This document shows, piece by piece, positions 1 to 12,700 of a stretch of DNA of 64,000 nucleotides. Each line of letters starts with the position of its first letter. The first letter of the stretch is position 1. Source of the DNA: Rugalucina vietnamica. Its lineage: Eukaryota > Mollusca > Bivalvia > Lucinida > Lucinidae. The notes beneath the pieces are model-generated. The model did not search any database. It was given only the letters and a program-made list of their open reading frames with translations, and was not told the DNA's origin. The DNA lies in the NCBI GenBank assembly GCA_964017185.1, contig OZ024874.1, positions 19,948,457-20,012,456 of the forward strand, written 5' to 3'. Made by a program: the position numbers and the translations under genes.

Positions 1-2
1 TT

Positions 3-1290
3 CCACATGAACGCCTTGCTATCAAGCTGAGACATTACGGATTAAAGGGCAACATCTTACAGTGGATCCAGAGCTTTCTTCGTGACAGCAGCCAACAAGT
101 ACTTGTTGAAGGACAGTCATCCACCTCAGCCCCTGTTGTGTCTGGCGTTCCCCAGGGTACGGTACTAGGTCCCCTCCTATGCCTCCTCTACATAAACGAC
201 CTGCCACAGAAAGTAAGCTCTACAGCACGACTCTTTGCTGATGACAGTCTTCTGTATCTACAGATATCAAACACAGCTGATACTGCGGCACTACAGAGAG
301 ACTTAGACAGACTTCAGCAATGGGAAAAAGACTGGCAGATGTCATTTAACCCCAGCAAGTGTGAAGTAATTAGAATCACCACAAAAATGAACCCTATCAA
401 AGCCACATACCAAATCCATGACATGACCTCTCAATCACCAAGACAGGGAAATATCTGGGCGTCATAATATCAGAGGACCTCTCTTGGAAAGCTCATGTGG
501 AAGCTGCTACAAAAAAGGCAAACAACAGTCTGGCCTTCCTCCGCAGGAACCTGTCCAGTTGTCCCCAAGATGTCAAAACCCAGTGCTACACTACCCTGGT
601 GAGACCCATCCTTGAGTACGCAGCATCAGCATGGGATCCGCACACCACAGATTGTGTCAAGCAATTGGAAGCGATACAGATTCATCAAAGGTGACTACAG
701 AACCACAAGCAGCATTTCCCAGGTGATACAGAATCTTGGCTAGCAATCTCTCCAACAACGACGGAGCGACATCAAACTCGCGATGGTGTATCGCATCACA
801 CACGGCCTAGTGGACATCCCTGCTTCCGCCTACTTCCATCCTGTTACGTCCAGCACCAGAGGGCACTCCCTTCGTTACTTCCAACAGTACTACAGGACAA
901 AAAGGTACAAGTAGGCAAAGATCAGGAAAAGGCGCAATCAGAAAGAGATTCCCACTCCAAAAACCGAGGTGGGAAAAAAACAAACTAACAATCAGGCACT
1001 TATACCATGAAACATATCGTAAGCCGAATGAGCAGCTATTTTCCCAATAGGTGGCCACTCAGTTACCTTAACTTAATTAAAAATATGAAAACATACATAA
1101 GGCGCCAACAGCACAGAAAACTTTTAAACACCAAGACATAAAACAAAAAGAACCACCACAGAACCACCAAAGGTCTACTTGCACTCCTTCTTCCCCTCGG
1201 GTATCAGACTATGGAACCAACTACCAGAGTCCACTGTTACGTCAGAGACCCTTGAGGACTTCAAGAGGGGTCTGGCAAGTCTATACTGAG
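3..1290 (+). pseudogene. Broken LINE (non-LTR) reverse transcriptase, 3' part
   Basis: Reading from base 3, the frame encodes the palm of a non-LTR reverse transcriptase. It shows the SGVPQGTVLGPLL motif from about base 138 and the catalytic FADD box near 234-245, followed by the FNPSKCE stretch. The frame shifts by one base near 430-450, continues as YLGVIISEDLSWKAHV, then meets a stop at 692-694 and a further shift. After a nested repeat (about 893-1160), the typical LINE C-terminus resumes (FFPSGIRLWNQLPES) and stops near 1287. The 5' end lies outside the window. It looks jockey/CR1-like by motif style, but the clade is not certain. The element is dead: at least two frameshifts, one nonsense codon and an insertion. 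Confidence 0.88.
893..1160. repeat. Interspersed repeat R1, copy 1, nested in the LINE
   Basis: This stretch interrupts the LINE frame between its thumb-like part and its C-terminus. It is a repeat that recurs near 7.8, 43.2 and 57.7 kb. Shared landmarks are ATCAGGAAA, the CCACTC..CCGAGGTGGGAA block, GAGCAGCTATTTTCCCA, and ACTCAGTTACC. Read on the other strand, the block around CTGAGTGGCCACC resembles a tRNA-type A box, so a SINE origin is possible but unproven. Boundaries are approximate. Confidence 0.7.
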
Positions 1291-1899
1291 CTATGTACAG
1301 AACTGTTTTTAAAGATTTTAATAAGCACTGTTTTAAACCTGCACTTGTTAGCGCCTCACCACGACCTTGTACATAGCACAAGTACGACAATGCTCCAGAG
1401 TGGGCCCTGTACTTTACTGGAAAAAGAAGAAGAAATCTATGCAAGGCCATTCGTGGACTCCCCCGCAGCTGCAGTAACTTCGATACTTGACGGGCCAGAG
1501 GAAATTGTTTTGGTGGAGGGATCTTTTATTTTACTTTTACATTCTTTACGTGTATGTGTGCTGTGTATGCTGTGACGTGGACAGGGTATTCCCATCGCCT
1601 AGCGAATGTGGAACGAGGTACTGAAATGGAGCGGAGTGAATGCTAGCTATGACACTGTACATGTATGCACCTATAGTTATATTTCTGACACTGGTGAAGG
1701 AGTCCACACAAAACTGCATAGTTGCACTCAAACTTAGATTCTTGGTGAAAAAACTTTTATTCTTATTCGCCCATACTTTTTTATCGCCAAAAGCCTATGA
1801 AGAATACTTTTGTTATTGCTAATTGAGGTGCGCCGAAAAGTCAGCGGCGGAGCTATACGATACAACAACAATAACATAGGACAGACCAAACGAGCCCGA
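1291..1899. other. Intergenic, LINE 3' UTR then no gene seen
   Basis: The first few hundred bases look like the LINE 3' untranslated end (A-rich run near 1420-1435). No conserved protein or RNA gene was recognised in the rest. Confidence 0.5.
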
Positions 1900-1966
1900 T
1901 AGAAGTCACGTGATTGAAGCGGAAGTAGGAAATTCGCATCAAAACACGGAAGTTAGAAACGTGAGT
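1900..1966 (+). promoter_or_regulatory. Candidate promoter and noncoding first exon of cortactin
   Basis: A short block holds an E-box (TCACGTGA, 1906-1913) and two ETS-type motifs (CGGAAGT at 1920-1926 and 1947-1953). It is followed by a strong splice donor, GTGAGT, at 1961. A matching acceptor (ending CAG, 3050-3052) sits 14 bases before the cortactin start codon. This suggests a noncoding exon spliced to the ATG exon, as is common for cortactin genes. It is inference from motifs alone; no transcript data were available. Confidence 0.35.
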
Positions 1967-2417
1967 TAAACAAATCCTTGTTTTCAACTCTCAATAGCTC
2001 AGGTGCATTGACAGTCTCGAATTATTCGCTGTATTTCATACTCAAGCACCTCACTTTTGAACAGCTTCAAAGCAACTTTGCGAAATTGGACAAAATTCGA
2101 GTTGGATTTTTGCTGTCAATTAACATAGTTGGTGGGTGGGGTTTACATGACTAATTGGAAAGGCAGACAAATGCTTGAAACAGTTTGCAACATAATGTAG
2201 GATGAGCCTACACAGGGACAGTAGATTTTTATAGATCACTGGCCTACATGCATTAGGATAGAACCTGTGTAGGGATATTTAACCTGCACAGGGGATGACT
2301 GTCCCTGCACAGGGGGTGTCCAGTCAACGTCCCAATCGGAAGGATGGTGCAGTGTTCATGTCAAACCTGCAAATGACATGAAAAGAAGCATGTTCGGACC
2401 ACTAAATTTTCCTCACC

Positions 2418-2482
2418 ACAGGTTGGGATAGAACCCGGGACCTCTAGCGCCATTGCGCTGACCACTGAGCTACCACGCTTCT
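2418..2482 (-). repeat. tRNA-like SINE head or tRNA pseudogene
   Basis: On the minus strand the sequence reads as a tRNA-like unit with an A-box-like TAGCTCAGTGGTCAGCGC and a B-box-like GGTTCTATCCC about 30 bases later. A clean acceptor stem was not found, so a tRNA-derived SINE or decayed tRNA is more likely than a working tRNA gene. Confidence 0.5.
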
Positions 2483-3004
2483 AACTGCTTATGGTGCTGA
2501 TAACTGCTTATCCGCACAAGGGATAGCTAGTGTATTTTTAAGCTTGTCTGACACTATATAGAGAGACACATGCTAGTCTGTCAATCTCCTTAAAATGTCA
2601 ATAAATGTTAAGAAAATTTCCTGAATACCTGAGATATACCTGTATAGATCTTTATGTATACTCAGCTCCTACGTTACCGCGGATGCTCCGTTTCCGCGGT
2701 ATTTGCATATCTCGTGATTTATAGCGTGCTTCGCGCCCTAGCATTTTTTTACATTGGAGATCCTCCGACGCAAACATCAACCTCGAGTTTGAGGCACATT
2801 TTGGTAGATATGTCTAAATTACCAGTGATTAAAATGATATTTTTGTCAAAGTCATAGAAAAACATAGATTTTACACATATTGCAGACCGCCTTAACTCCT
2901 AAGTTGCCTCTGTTGTTTTAAAATAGATGTTAGTATTTTATTTTTATACCTGAAATGTCGTAATGGTCTGTCACATGACGAATGCATCATAGGTCACATT
3001 ATCG

Positions 3005-3014
3005 CCTTATTTGG
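3005..3014 (+). promoter_or_regulatory. CArG box (SRF-type site) near the cortactin start
   Basis: CCTTATTTGG matches the CC(A/T)6GG serum-response-factor consensus exactly. It lies 53 bases before the cortactin ATG. If the upstream exon model is right, it lies at the end of intron 1 rather than in the core promoter. SRF control is known for many actin-cytoskeleton genes; here it is inference from one motif. Confidence 0.4.
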
Positions 3015-3066
3015 AAGTATCCGGAAACGATTTGGTCTACTTACTGTAACAGATATCTGTGGCAAG

Positions 3067-3784
3067 ATGTGGAAAGCTCAGGCTGGTGTCAAAGTTGCCG
3101 CACCACAGACAGGAGGAGATGATGATGACTGGGAGACAGATGCTGACTTTGTGGTAGGTAATACATTCCTGCCCATGAGGTTATACAATATATTTCATGT
3201 TCTAGAATTTTTATTGTGTTACTACATCAGGAAAACATGTCTGTGAAATAAATACCCCCCTATACCCCACTTTTATATAGTAATGCAGGGGTATACCTAT
3301 TTTTCTTATTTTTGCTCCAAAACATAGATAGAGGGTACTAGTCATTAGAACAGACTCGAAAAGGAAGTTCTAACGTGAACCCACTATGTTTTGAGCAAAA
3401 ATAAGAAAACAATTTTTTTTTCCAGTGAAAGTTTTCATTTTTACAACCAAAAAAAATTTCTGTATATTGCATGGGTGTGTTTTCGTAATGAAATCACTCG
3501 TGGGATGGGGCCAGAAATTATGAAACTTAAGCTTGTGTTAATTAGGTGAAATTAACACAGTAACATGCATGTACTGTCTACATAAATTATTTTGAAACTT
3601 TTGTATGGATAAACCTGGATTCCAATTTAGAATGTTAATTGCAGAGTTGAATCTATGAGAAATTACGGATTAAATTTTTCAATTACAAACATTCCTAATT
3701 CCATTTATAGAATGATGTGAGTGAAGAACAACAGAGATGGGGAGCCAAGACTATAGAGGGTTCTGGGCACCAGGCATCACTCAG
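3067..3784 (+). other. Cortactin exons 1-2: acidic N-terminal (NTA) module
   Basis: Exon 1 (29 codons, phase 0) starts MWKAQAG and ends with the ETDADFV block. The Asp cluster ending in Trp is the Arp3-contacting motif known for cortactin. Exon 2 (3711-3784) continues [17 protein letters not shown], as in all cortactins, and ends in phase 2. The intron-2 donor GTATGAG coincides with the terminus of a MITE. Confidence 0.93.
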
Positions 3785-6700
3785 GTATGAGCCACTGCAC
3801 GAGAACCCGTCATTAGGGTTCCCGATTAGGACCAACTCAAACCTACCTGTACAGTCACAGAAGAAGGCTAGAATCTTGAAATTTTAGACTTCAGTAGAAA
3901 AGGGATTGTTCTAACTTCTATCCATGAGGCAGAAACAAAGGTGCTGTCAGATCTGTGGCAAGTTATTCCCAAACAGATACATGTATTTGCAAATTATGCA
4001 GCCTTTCATTGATTATACCCCGGGCATTTATGCCGACGGGTATATAGTTTTCCCTTTTCCGTTCGTATGTTCGTTAGTTTGTTAGTTCAGTTGAAATGTC
4101 AAAGTTTTGGTTAAAGTTTCTCTGTTGGTGTATATCTCATGAACTAAATATCAGAAACCATTCATATTTGGACTATAGGTACCCTACAGGGTTGGCTTTG
4201 TTTCTATGAGTTTGGACCCCAGGGTCCATGCCGGGGGGTGGGGCTAGAGTTCAAAATCTAGGTCACCTTTAATTTGCTTCAAAGTTTTGGTCAAAGTTTT
4301 TCTATTGGGGTATATCTCATGAGCCAATCATCAGAAGCCATTCAGAATTGGATTATTGGTACCCTATAGGGTTGGGTCCATGTCGCGGGGTTGGGGGGGG
4401 GGGCTTGAGTTCAAGATCTAGGACATCAATACTCTCATTATTTTTTATTTATTTATTTTAGACTGACATTCTGTTTTCATTTTCCATCTACGACTGAGGA
4501 CCTGACCCTCAATGTCCGTGATTGAGTCCTAGATGGAGTACACAAGTCAGCTCTGTGTACTGCTCTAAAGAAGATATGTCACTCTAAAAACTACACTCCC
4601 TCATGAATGTCTGTGATCAATGTGCTTTAGAATGCACACTTCTATAAAGTATTTGATAAGGGTACTGTCTTTTGTTCGGGACTTGAGATTCAATGTCAGG
4701 GGTGTACATGTGCTGGGTGGTTGCGGGAGGGAGAAGGAGGACTGGGTGACCACCAGCCGGGGGTATATGTGCCTCTCAAGGCACTTTTTCTAGTTTCATA
4801 TGCATTTGTTGTTCTCAATGACATTAATTTTCTCTGGATAACCGGTGTTAAAAATAGCATCATAATAAAGATGCACTGTACTATTCTTCACAGTATGAAA
4901 CAGTTAAGAACAGATGTCCAGAAAGACTACACTGAAGTTAAGAAGAAGGAAGCTGAAGCAGGCCCTAAAGCTTCCTATGGATATGGAGGAAAATTTGGCG
5001 TACAACAAGACCGTATGGATACTGTACGTATTTGATTCAGCATGTGAATGGTTGACAAAATGAGCCTGTAGCATGACAAATGCTGTTTTAACAAATGATG
5101 AGTTTCATTACATATCTAAGTATTTGGTGTCTTTTGTGTCACAGCTCTCATGTATTGCCTGCCAAGACTGATGTTTTATACTATAATGTTATTTATCAAG
5201 TTATTTCGTATTGGACCAGTTACAGGTCCGAGGTTAACTGTATTTGACCGAGGCCGGAGGCCGAGGTCCAATACAGCTGACCGAGGACCTGTAACTGGTC
5301 CAATACGAAATAACTTGATTAATGAGATTTTTATTAATTAACTGTCAAAAGTCTATATCGGTACATATCATCTTCTATCACATCAAACATACCTTCGCCA
5401 TTCTTAGCGCCCATGTCTGACATTCTTTTCAAAGATGTTGACATTAATTTTGTTTGTTTTGTTTATTTTACTGATCGGCTGAATCGCTGCCATTGTTTTT
5501 TCTCTCAACACATTCAACGCGGCACATGACATTGCGCGTGAATTTTGGCCAATCAGATGTAGGGATTTCCATATAGATAGTAGGTCAATCCGTATTGATA
5601 CGAGGTCAACCGTATATTAGTGCGAGGTCAGCTGTATTAGGTCGAGGTGAAATCCAGTATAGACTATATTATTAATTAACTTATTAGTATATAGTACTTA
5701 TACGTAGAATTTGGTCTGTGTGATACCGGTGACGTTTCTTTTTTCGTATAGTCTATACTGGATTTCACCTCGACCTAATACAGCTGACCTCGCACTAATA
5801 CGGTTGACCTCGTATCTATACGGATTGACCTGCTATCTATATGGAAATCCCTACATTTGATTGGTCAAAATTCATGTGCAAGGTCATGTGCCTTGTTGAA
5901 TGAGTTGAGAGAAAAAACAATGGCGGCGATTCAGCCGATCAGTAAAATAGTGAACAAACAAACAAAAATAATGTCATCATCTTCGAAAAGAATGTCAGAC
6001 ATGGGCGCTAAGAATGGCGAAGATATGTTTGATGTGACAGAGGATGATATGGACCGATATGGACTTTTGACAGTTAATTAATAAAAATCTCATTAATCAA
6101 GTTATTTCGTATTGGACCAGTTACAGGTCCTCGGTCAGCTGTATTGGACCTCGGCCTCTTATTGGACCAGTAACAGGTCCTCAGTCAGCTGTATTGGACC
6201 TCGGCCTCCGGCCTCGGTCCAATACAGCTAACCTCGGACCTGTAACTGGTCCAATACGAAATAACTTGATTAATAACATTATAGGAAAAAAGAAACGTCA
6301 CCAGTATCACACAGACCTAATTCTCCATTTAAGTACTATATACTAATAATTAATAATACATTTTAATATTTGTGTGTCAAAGCATTAATCTTTAGACTGA
6401 GTTTCAAATTGTTTCTTTTGCTCAAAATGAGATGTTTGGTCATAGATATAGCTTTTTAAAATGCAGTTACTACAGTTGTCAAAGCATTATGTAAAACATT
6501 TACCACTGCAAAAGCAAGCCACCTTACCCAGAGAAAAAAAAAAGATTGCAAGATATTGTCCATCTTTGTTTAGAAAGACTAGTAATAATAACTGCATGTT
6601 GTTGAATTGTTGAATGGAAGTGAGTGTGGTTTGACACAAAACTGTATATAATTATGAATAACATGTTTTGTTTTGACTATATGATACTAACCAGACTGTT

Positions 6701-9700
6701 TATGTTGATTGTAACTGTAGTCAGCTGTAGGAACGGACTATCAAGCCCAGCTGGCAAAACACGCCAGTCAGACAGACGCAGCTAAAGGGTTTGGTGGGAA
6801 ATATGGTGTGCAACAGGACCGGAAGGATAAGGTATCTTCAACTTACGCACACCTGTAGTTTCTTTTCATAAGAGATCTTCAAAGTACTAAAAGCCTAAAA
6901 CCATGTCAAAGTAACTGCTCATTTGCATCATTGTACAATTTTTGTGTCTTATTGTTCTTTTAAAGCATGGTATAAACTTACAGTTTTGTTACATAAACCT
7001 ACAGTTTTGTTAGAAATGTGATGCCCAATACATATACATGTATCAAGCAACTGCTTACACCTGATGTTTTTCTTTACTCAAACTTAAAGCATGTTTGATG
7101 TGGATTTGAAACCTAACCCAGCATTGCCGACACCGATACAAATAATAGCATTTGCAACTTTGACCATTTTTCAAAACAATGATATGAGTAGAGTTCATAC
7201 AGTTAATTTTTCATATCTCACAAAATAACTTTAATAATCAGGTCATGTAAAGACTATAAGACTCTTCAAACATTAAACTTTCAAAGTAAAATCAATTTTC
7301 TAGTGTTGAAAAATTGTCTGAAGGTACAATTTCTTTTGTCGTGCAATATGGCCAAATATTCTTCTTTGTAAATTTTGATAAGACTGACTCCTAGCTACTA
7401 GTAGGCATGTAAAATAGAGACTGGCTGTATCAAAGAAGACGACAAACTGTTTAAACTTAAAAATGTAAAATAATAATTTACTACACTTGTTGTAGTAATC
7501 AACTAAAACTAAGGAATTTAATGATCATTTATTTAAGATAATGTTTCTCAGTTTTTCACTCCTATGTGTACTCTGTTTTTAGTCAGCTATGGGTTTTGAA
7601 TATGAAGGAAAAACAGACAAACATGCATCACAGAAAGGTAAAATTTAGTCGTGATTATTTGGCCCTTTTTATTCATTAATTTGTAGTGTGCATCTGCAGT
7701 CAAATAGGCTAGATGTAATGATTTCATTATACTCAATATCCGCCTTCATACTTGATGCATTTAAAGGCTGCAGCTTTAAATTTCCCATTCCATTGCTTCA
7801 ATTGAATGCCAATTAAAAAGGTAAAAGTAGGCAGTGATCAGGAAATGGCGCAATCAGAAAGAAATTCCCACTCCAAAAAACAAGGTGGAGAAAAAGCTAA
7901 ATTGACAGTCAGGTACTTAGTATATATACTAAGAGAGTATAAGCCGAATGAGCAGCTATTTCCCAATAGGTAGCCTCTCAGTTACCTGAACTTAACTAAA
8001 TATATGAAAAGTGCATAAGGTGCAAACAGCAGAAAAAATCAACAAACATAAAACAATTAGAACCACAACAGAGGTATTGCATTGGAATGGTCAGTGATTT
8101 AAAATTACTGGCAGGCATAAACTGGTTTTACATGGCCATACATCAAAAAAAGATAATGAAAACTATGCCATAAAGCGTATTTTCCAATGTTGTTGACCCT
8201 GAAGTGAGGTACTTGTACCATTTCCTTACTTTTACTTTCACTATTTTTAGCTCACCTGAGCCGAAGGCTCACAAGGTGAGCTTATAGTATGGTAGTTGAG
8301 CCGGCGTCCGTGGGTCCGTCCGTGCGTTCACACTTTCAATCTTGAATACATGTATCTCTAAGAAAACAAGGCCAATCGCAATCAAATTTTATCTGAAGCA
8401 TCATTGAGGAGGGGGAAAGGTTGCGTTAGGTTTTGGGCCAGGTCGGAACAGAACTCTGGTTTCCATCATAACAGATAGCTCCCATTGAGTTATAATGGGG
8501 AAAATGTTGTGGCCACTTTAGCAACTTCATTTTTGATTGGATCTTCTTCATTCATGCAGGTAACAAGGACAACCATAATATCTTGAATGATTTAGAATAT
8601 CGGCCAGGTTCGACCTCAGATTGGGGAGTTAGCTGCCCTTGAGCGTCTAGAAAAATCCCCATAGACTTATAATGGGAAAAATGTTGTGGCCACTCTAACA
8701 CCTTTATTTTTCATTGGATCTTCTTCATTCTTGCAGGTAACAAGGACAACTAAAATATCTCGGATGAATTTCAGCCAGATTCGACCTCTGACTGTGGAGT
8801 TAGCTGCCCTTGAGTGTTTGAAAAATCATTATTTTGTGTTGTCGCCACTCTAGCACCTTCAATTTTGATCAGATCTTCTTAATACTTGGAAGTAATAAGG
8901 ATAGCCATAACATCTCGGATGACTTCAAATTTCAGCCAGATTCAACCCTTGACTGCAGAGTTATCTGCCCTTGACTGTGTGAAAAATCAATATTTAGTGT
9001 TGTTGCCACTCTAGCGCCTTCATTTTTATTCGGATCTTCTTTATTCTTGGCAGTAACAAAGACATTCATAATATCTCGGATGAGTTCAAATTTCGACCAG
9101 ATCCGACATCTGACTGCAGAGTTATCTGCCCTTGAGTGTTTGAAAAATCAATATTTTGTGTTGTGGCTACTCTAGCATCTTTGTTTTTCAGCGGATCTTC
9201 TTCATTCTTGCAGGTAACAAAGATAACTACAATATCTCTGATGAGTTGGAATTTCGACCAGATCGGATCTCTCACTGCGGAGTAATCTGCCGTTGAGTGT
9301 TTGAAAAATCAATATTCTGTGTTGTGGCCACACTAGCATCTTTGTTTTTCTGTGGATCTTCTTCATTCTTGCAGGTAACAAGAATAACTACAATATCTTG
9401 GATGAGTTCGAATTTCGGCCAGATCTGACCTCTGACTGTGGAGTTAGCTGCCCTTTAGTGTGTAAAAAATCAATATTTTGGTATTGTGGCCACTCTAGCA
9501 TCTTTGTTTTTCTGTGGATCTTCTTCATTCTTGCAGGTAACAAGAATAACTACAATATCTCTGATGAGTTCGAATTTTGGCCAGATCTGACCTCTGACTG
9601 TGGAGTTAGCTGCCCTTTAGTGTTTGAAAAATCAATATTTTGTATTGTGGCCACTCTAGCGCCTTCAATTTTGATTAGATCTTCTTCATTCTTGGAAGAA

Positions 9701-12700
9701 ACAAGGATAACCATAACATCTTTGATGAGTTCGAATTTGAGCCAGATTCGACCCTAGACAGTGGAGTTAGCTGCCCTTGAATGTTTGAAAAATCAATTTT
9801 TAGTGTTGTGGCCACTCCAGCATCTTCAATTTTGATCAGATCTTAAAAAAAACAAAACAAAAAAAAAAACACTTTGTTCAGTGACTGTACTTGTTGACTC
9901 TCAGGTGAGCGATCATTGCCCTTGGGCTACTTGTTTATGGCCGTATAACAGGAAATATACTGACAGACAAAAGAAATGCTACAGATGTTACAGTGTACTT
10001 TAAGAAATTCATGTAATCTATCTTATTTTTTTCGAAACAAATTTGATTAAATTGACAAGAAGTAATCTTGCAATTCATAACATGAATTTGAAGTTGATAT
10101 CACCTTCAGATTTTGCACAATGGCGTCTGACATCAAGCTACCCGTAAAGCGCATTTCACAATAATCCAAATATGGGCAAATCACCCTTTTATCAATCACC
10201 ACCACACTTCAGCGATACATTTAGAGGTTTTAGACGGTTAATTGACGAATGTGGAATACGCAGATGTGCTACGAATATTCTGTTAAGGCAATTCCCAGGT
10301 CATTCAGCGTCTGTGCCTCTGTTGACGTTCACAGACCCTCCCATCCAAAGATCCCATAAGAGCTTCATCTGTGAAGATATGGCGACAGGAAATGTTAGGG
10401 TTACACCGGGAGTAACATCAATGTTATTCGCCTGAGAAAGTCCGTATTGTATGCGTTGACGTAAGTGAAGTTGCGCCAGAAAAGGAGCACGCTTAGGCTA
10501 ACGTGGACGTGAAACAACTGTTTAAAGTCGACGTTAACCTTTTCTCGAACTAATCCAAAACAACAGGGACGATCTACAGCATTCCTTACAACATTTGCAA
10601 AGCTAATGCGTAAATGACGTAATCAAATGTAGGGATGATGCACTTGTGACGTAACTCATGGCCTCTGAGATCTTTGTTCGTCGTTTAAGATCAAGGCCGT
10701 TGTAAACATTCATGCAAGTTGATTTGTTGTGGTTTAGTGTATACCGAAGCGATAACTTCATAACCTAGGGGAAGATAACCACCAAACACACCAATGACTT
10801 GCTAACTGCTGATGTTCTTGAGACGTGACCTTTCAGCAATATTCAAAAAGTCAAGTGTATGGTGTTTTTCTGAACACTGATAATGTGTAGATTGCATAGG
10901 TGTTACAAAATTTGATTTTTTTCGTTATCATGCTCATTAAATCACGAAAAACATGTTTTCGCTAAAGCGCCTTTAGCATTCTGTGGTTTGAGTGTACATT
11001 ATCGACAAACCTGTGTTGACCTTCTCTATAAAGTGGGGTTTTATGCGAGCATGAGAAAACACGGTGTTTTTCCACGTTTTAAAAAAATCAGAATTTTTAG
11101 GGTGTAGTGTTTCTTTTGTCAGTCAGTATATAAGCAAAACTACCTTTAATACCATAAAATACATGCCTTAAAAATATTTTTTCTTGCAGACTATTCCACT
11201 GGTTTTGGTGGTAAATTTGGTGTACAGAAAGACAGAGTTGACAAAACCGCTGTGGGCTGGGACCATCAGGAAAAGGTGGAAAAACATGAGTCACAAAAAG
11301 GTAAATATTTTTGAGCCCATAACGCTGAAATTAGTCATTGCACTTTTTTGTTGTTACATTATATTAAACTGAAGAGTAATAAAGAACTAGAACTAGAGCT
11401 TAATTATTCAAAGAAATTTGGCGCTAAGAGAGGCAGTTCTAGACGTGACCTGAGCATGAAGAAATTTAAAACAAAGAGTGCCTATGGACAATGACCTGAA
11501 TAATGTTATGTTTCATGCAAAGTAAACCAGAGAGCAGGGAACAAAATCTCATTTACTTGAGGAACTACATTGTATTAGAAATTTAGAAGTCTAATTAAAC
11601 CCACGATGAAAAGCTTACATTTGCCTTGCAATCCAGGGGTCCTGGGTTTGATCATGGGCTTCTTCAGTGTTTTTGAATGAGACAGACTTTAAACCGAGAC
11701 CCAGTCACCATATGACCTTAGCTGTTGAGTGGGCTGTAAAACAATAAATCACCAACAACTTGTAATTGTTGGTAATGCATTGGAACTGCTTGTTTACTCA
11801 GTGTAGGATCATAGCATCATACTCTTGTGGTTCAAAGAATTTTAAGGCAATTGTAGAGTTTAAGTTTTAGAGAGGGCAAGGAGCATATAATGTACATGTA
11901 GATTTAGAGATCAACTTAAAATGTATTGTTGTTGCTCTGGCAAATTAATTATATTTCTGTCAATCTTTTTTCCAACAACAGATTACTCTAAAGGTTTTGG
12001 TGGGAAGTATGGAGTAGAAAAAGACAGAGTAGACAAGACAGCAGTGGGCTGGGACCATCAAGAAAAAGTGGAGAAACACGAATCACAAAAAGGTAGGGGT
12101 CTTTTGGTCAACAATTTTCAAATGGAACAAATAACCCTGTAAAATAACCCTGACGATCACATGCAGTTGTTAAAACTATCATCAGGAAAACATGTCGGTG
12201 TAATATATACCCCCTTGTACCCCACTTTTATATAGCAAAACTGGGGTATACAGGGGTATAAATATTTTTCTTAATTTTGCTCCAAAACATAGATTGTGGG
12301 TACTTGTTAGAACCACCTCGGTCTAACATGTACCCACAATCTATGTTTTTAGCAAAAATAAGAAAATAATAATAATAAAAAAATCCATTGAAAATATTCA
12401 ATTTTTACAACTTTAGAAAAATGTGTATATTACATGGACATGTTTTTCCTAATGTTCTACCTGCCACTGATATGACAAATACCCATAGAGGAACAGTGAA
12501 ATTCTAGAGGGAGATTCAGACTGCTTCTTCCAAGAGCAATTGGGTTTGCAATTTAGTCTTTCATTGTACATTGTATTTGTAATAATTTAATAGTAATCTA
12601 ACAGAACTTTAATGGTTCTTCAAACAAATCTCAATTTTCAATCTATTTTGTGACTGCAGACTATGTAAAGGGGTTTGGTGGTAAGTTCGGTGTTCAGAAA

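Noticed and set aside
2418..2482. A working tRNA gene
   Set aside because: It has A- and B-box-like words but no clear acceptor stem pairing; better called SINE-derived.
9398..9757. A 119-residue plus-strand frame in the family A element
   Set aside because: It spans two minisatellite monomers and repeats itself ([34 protein letters not shown]). It is open because the monomer is near a multiple of three there, not because it is a gene.
10172..10435. Frame [13 protein letters not shown]... in TIR element T and its relative at 17267
   Set aside because: The two copies agree only in part and diverge by frameshift after about 60 residues. No transposase motif is visible.
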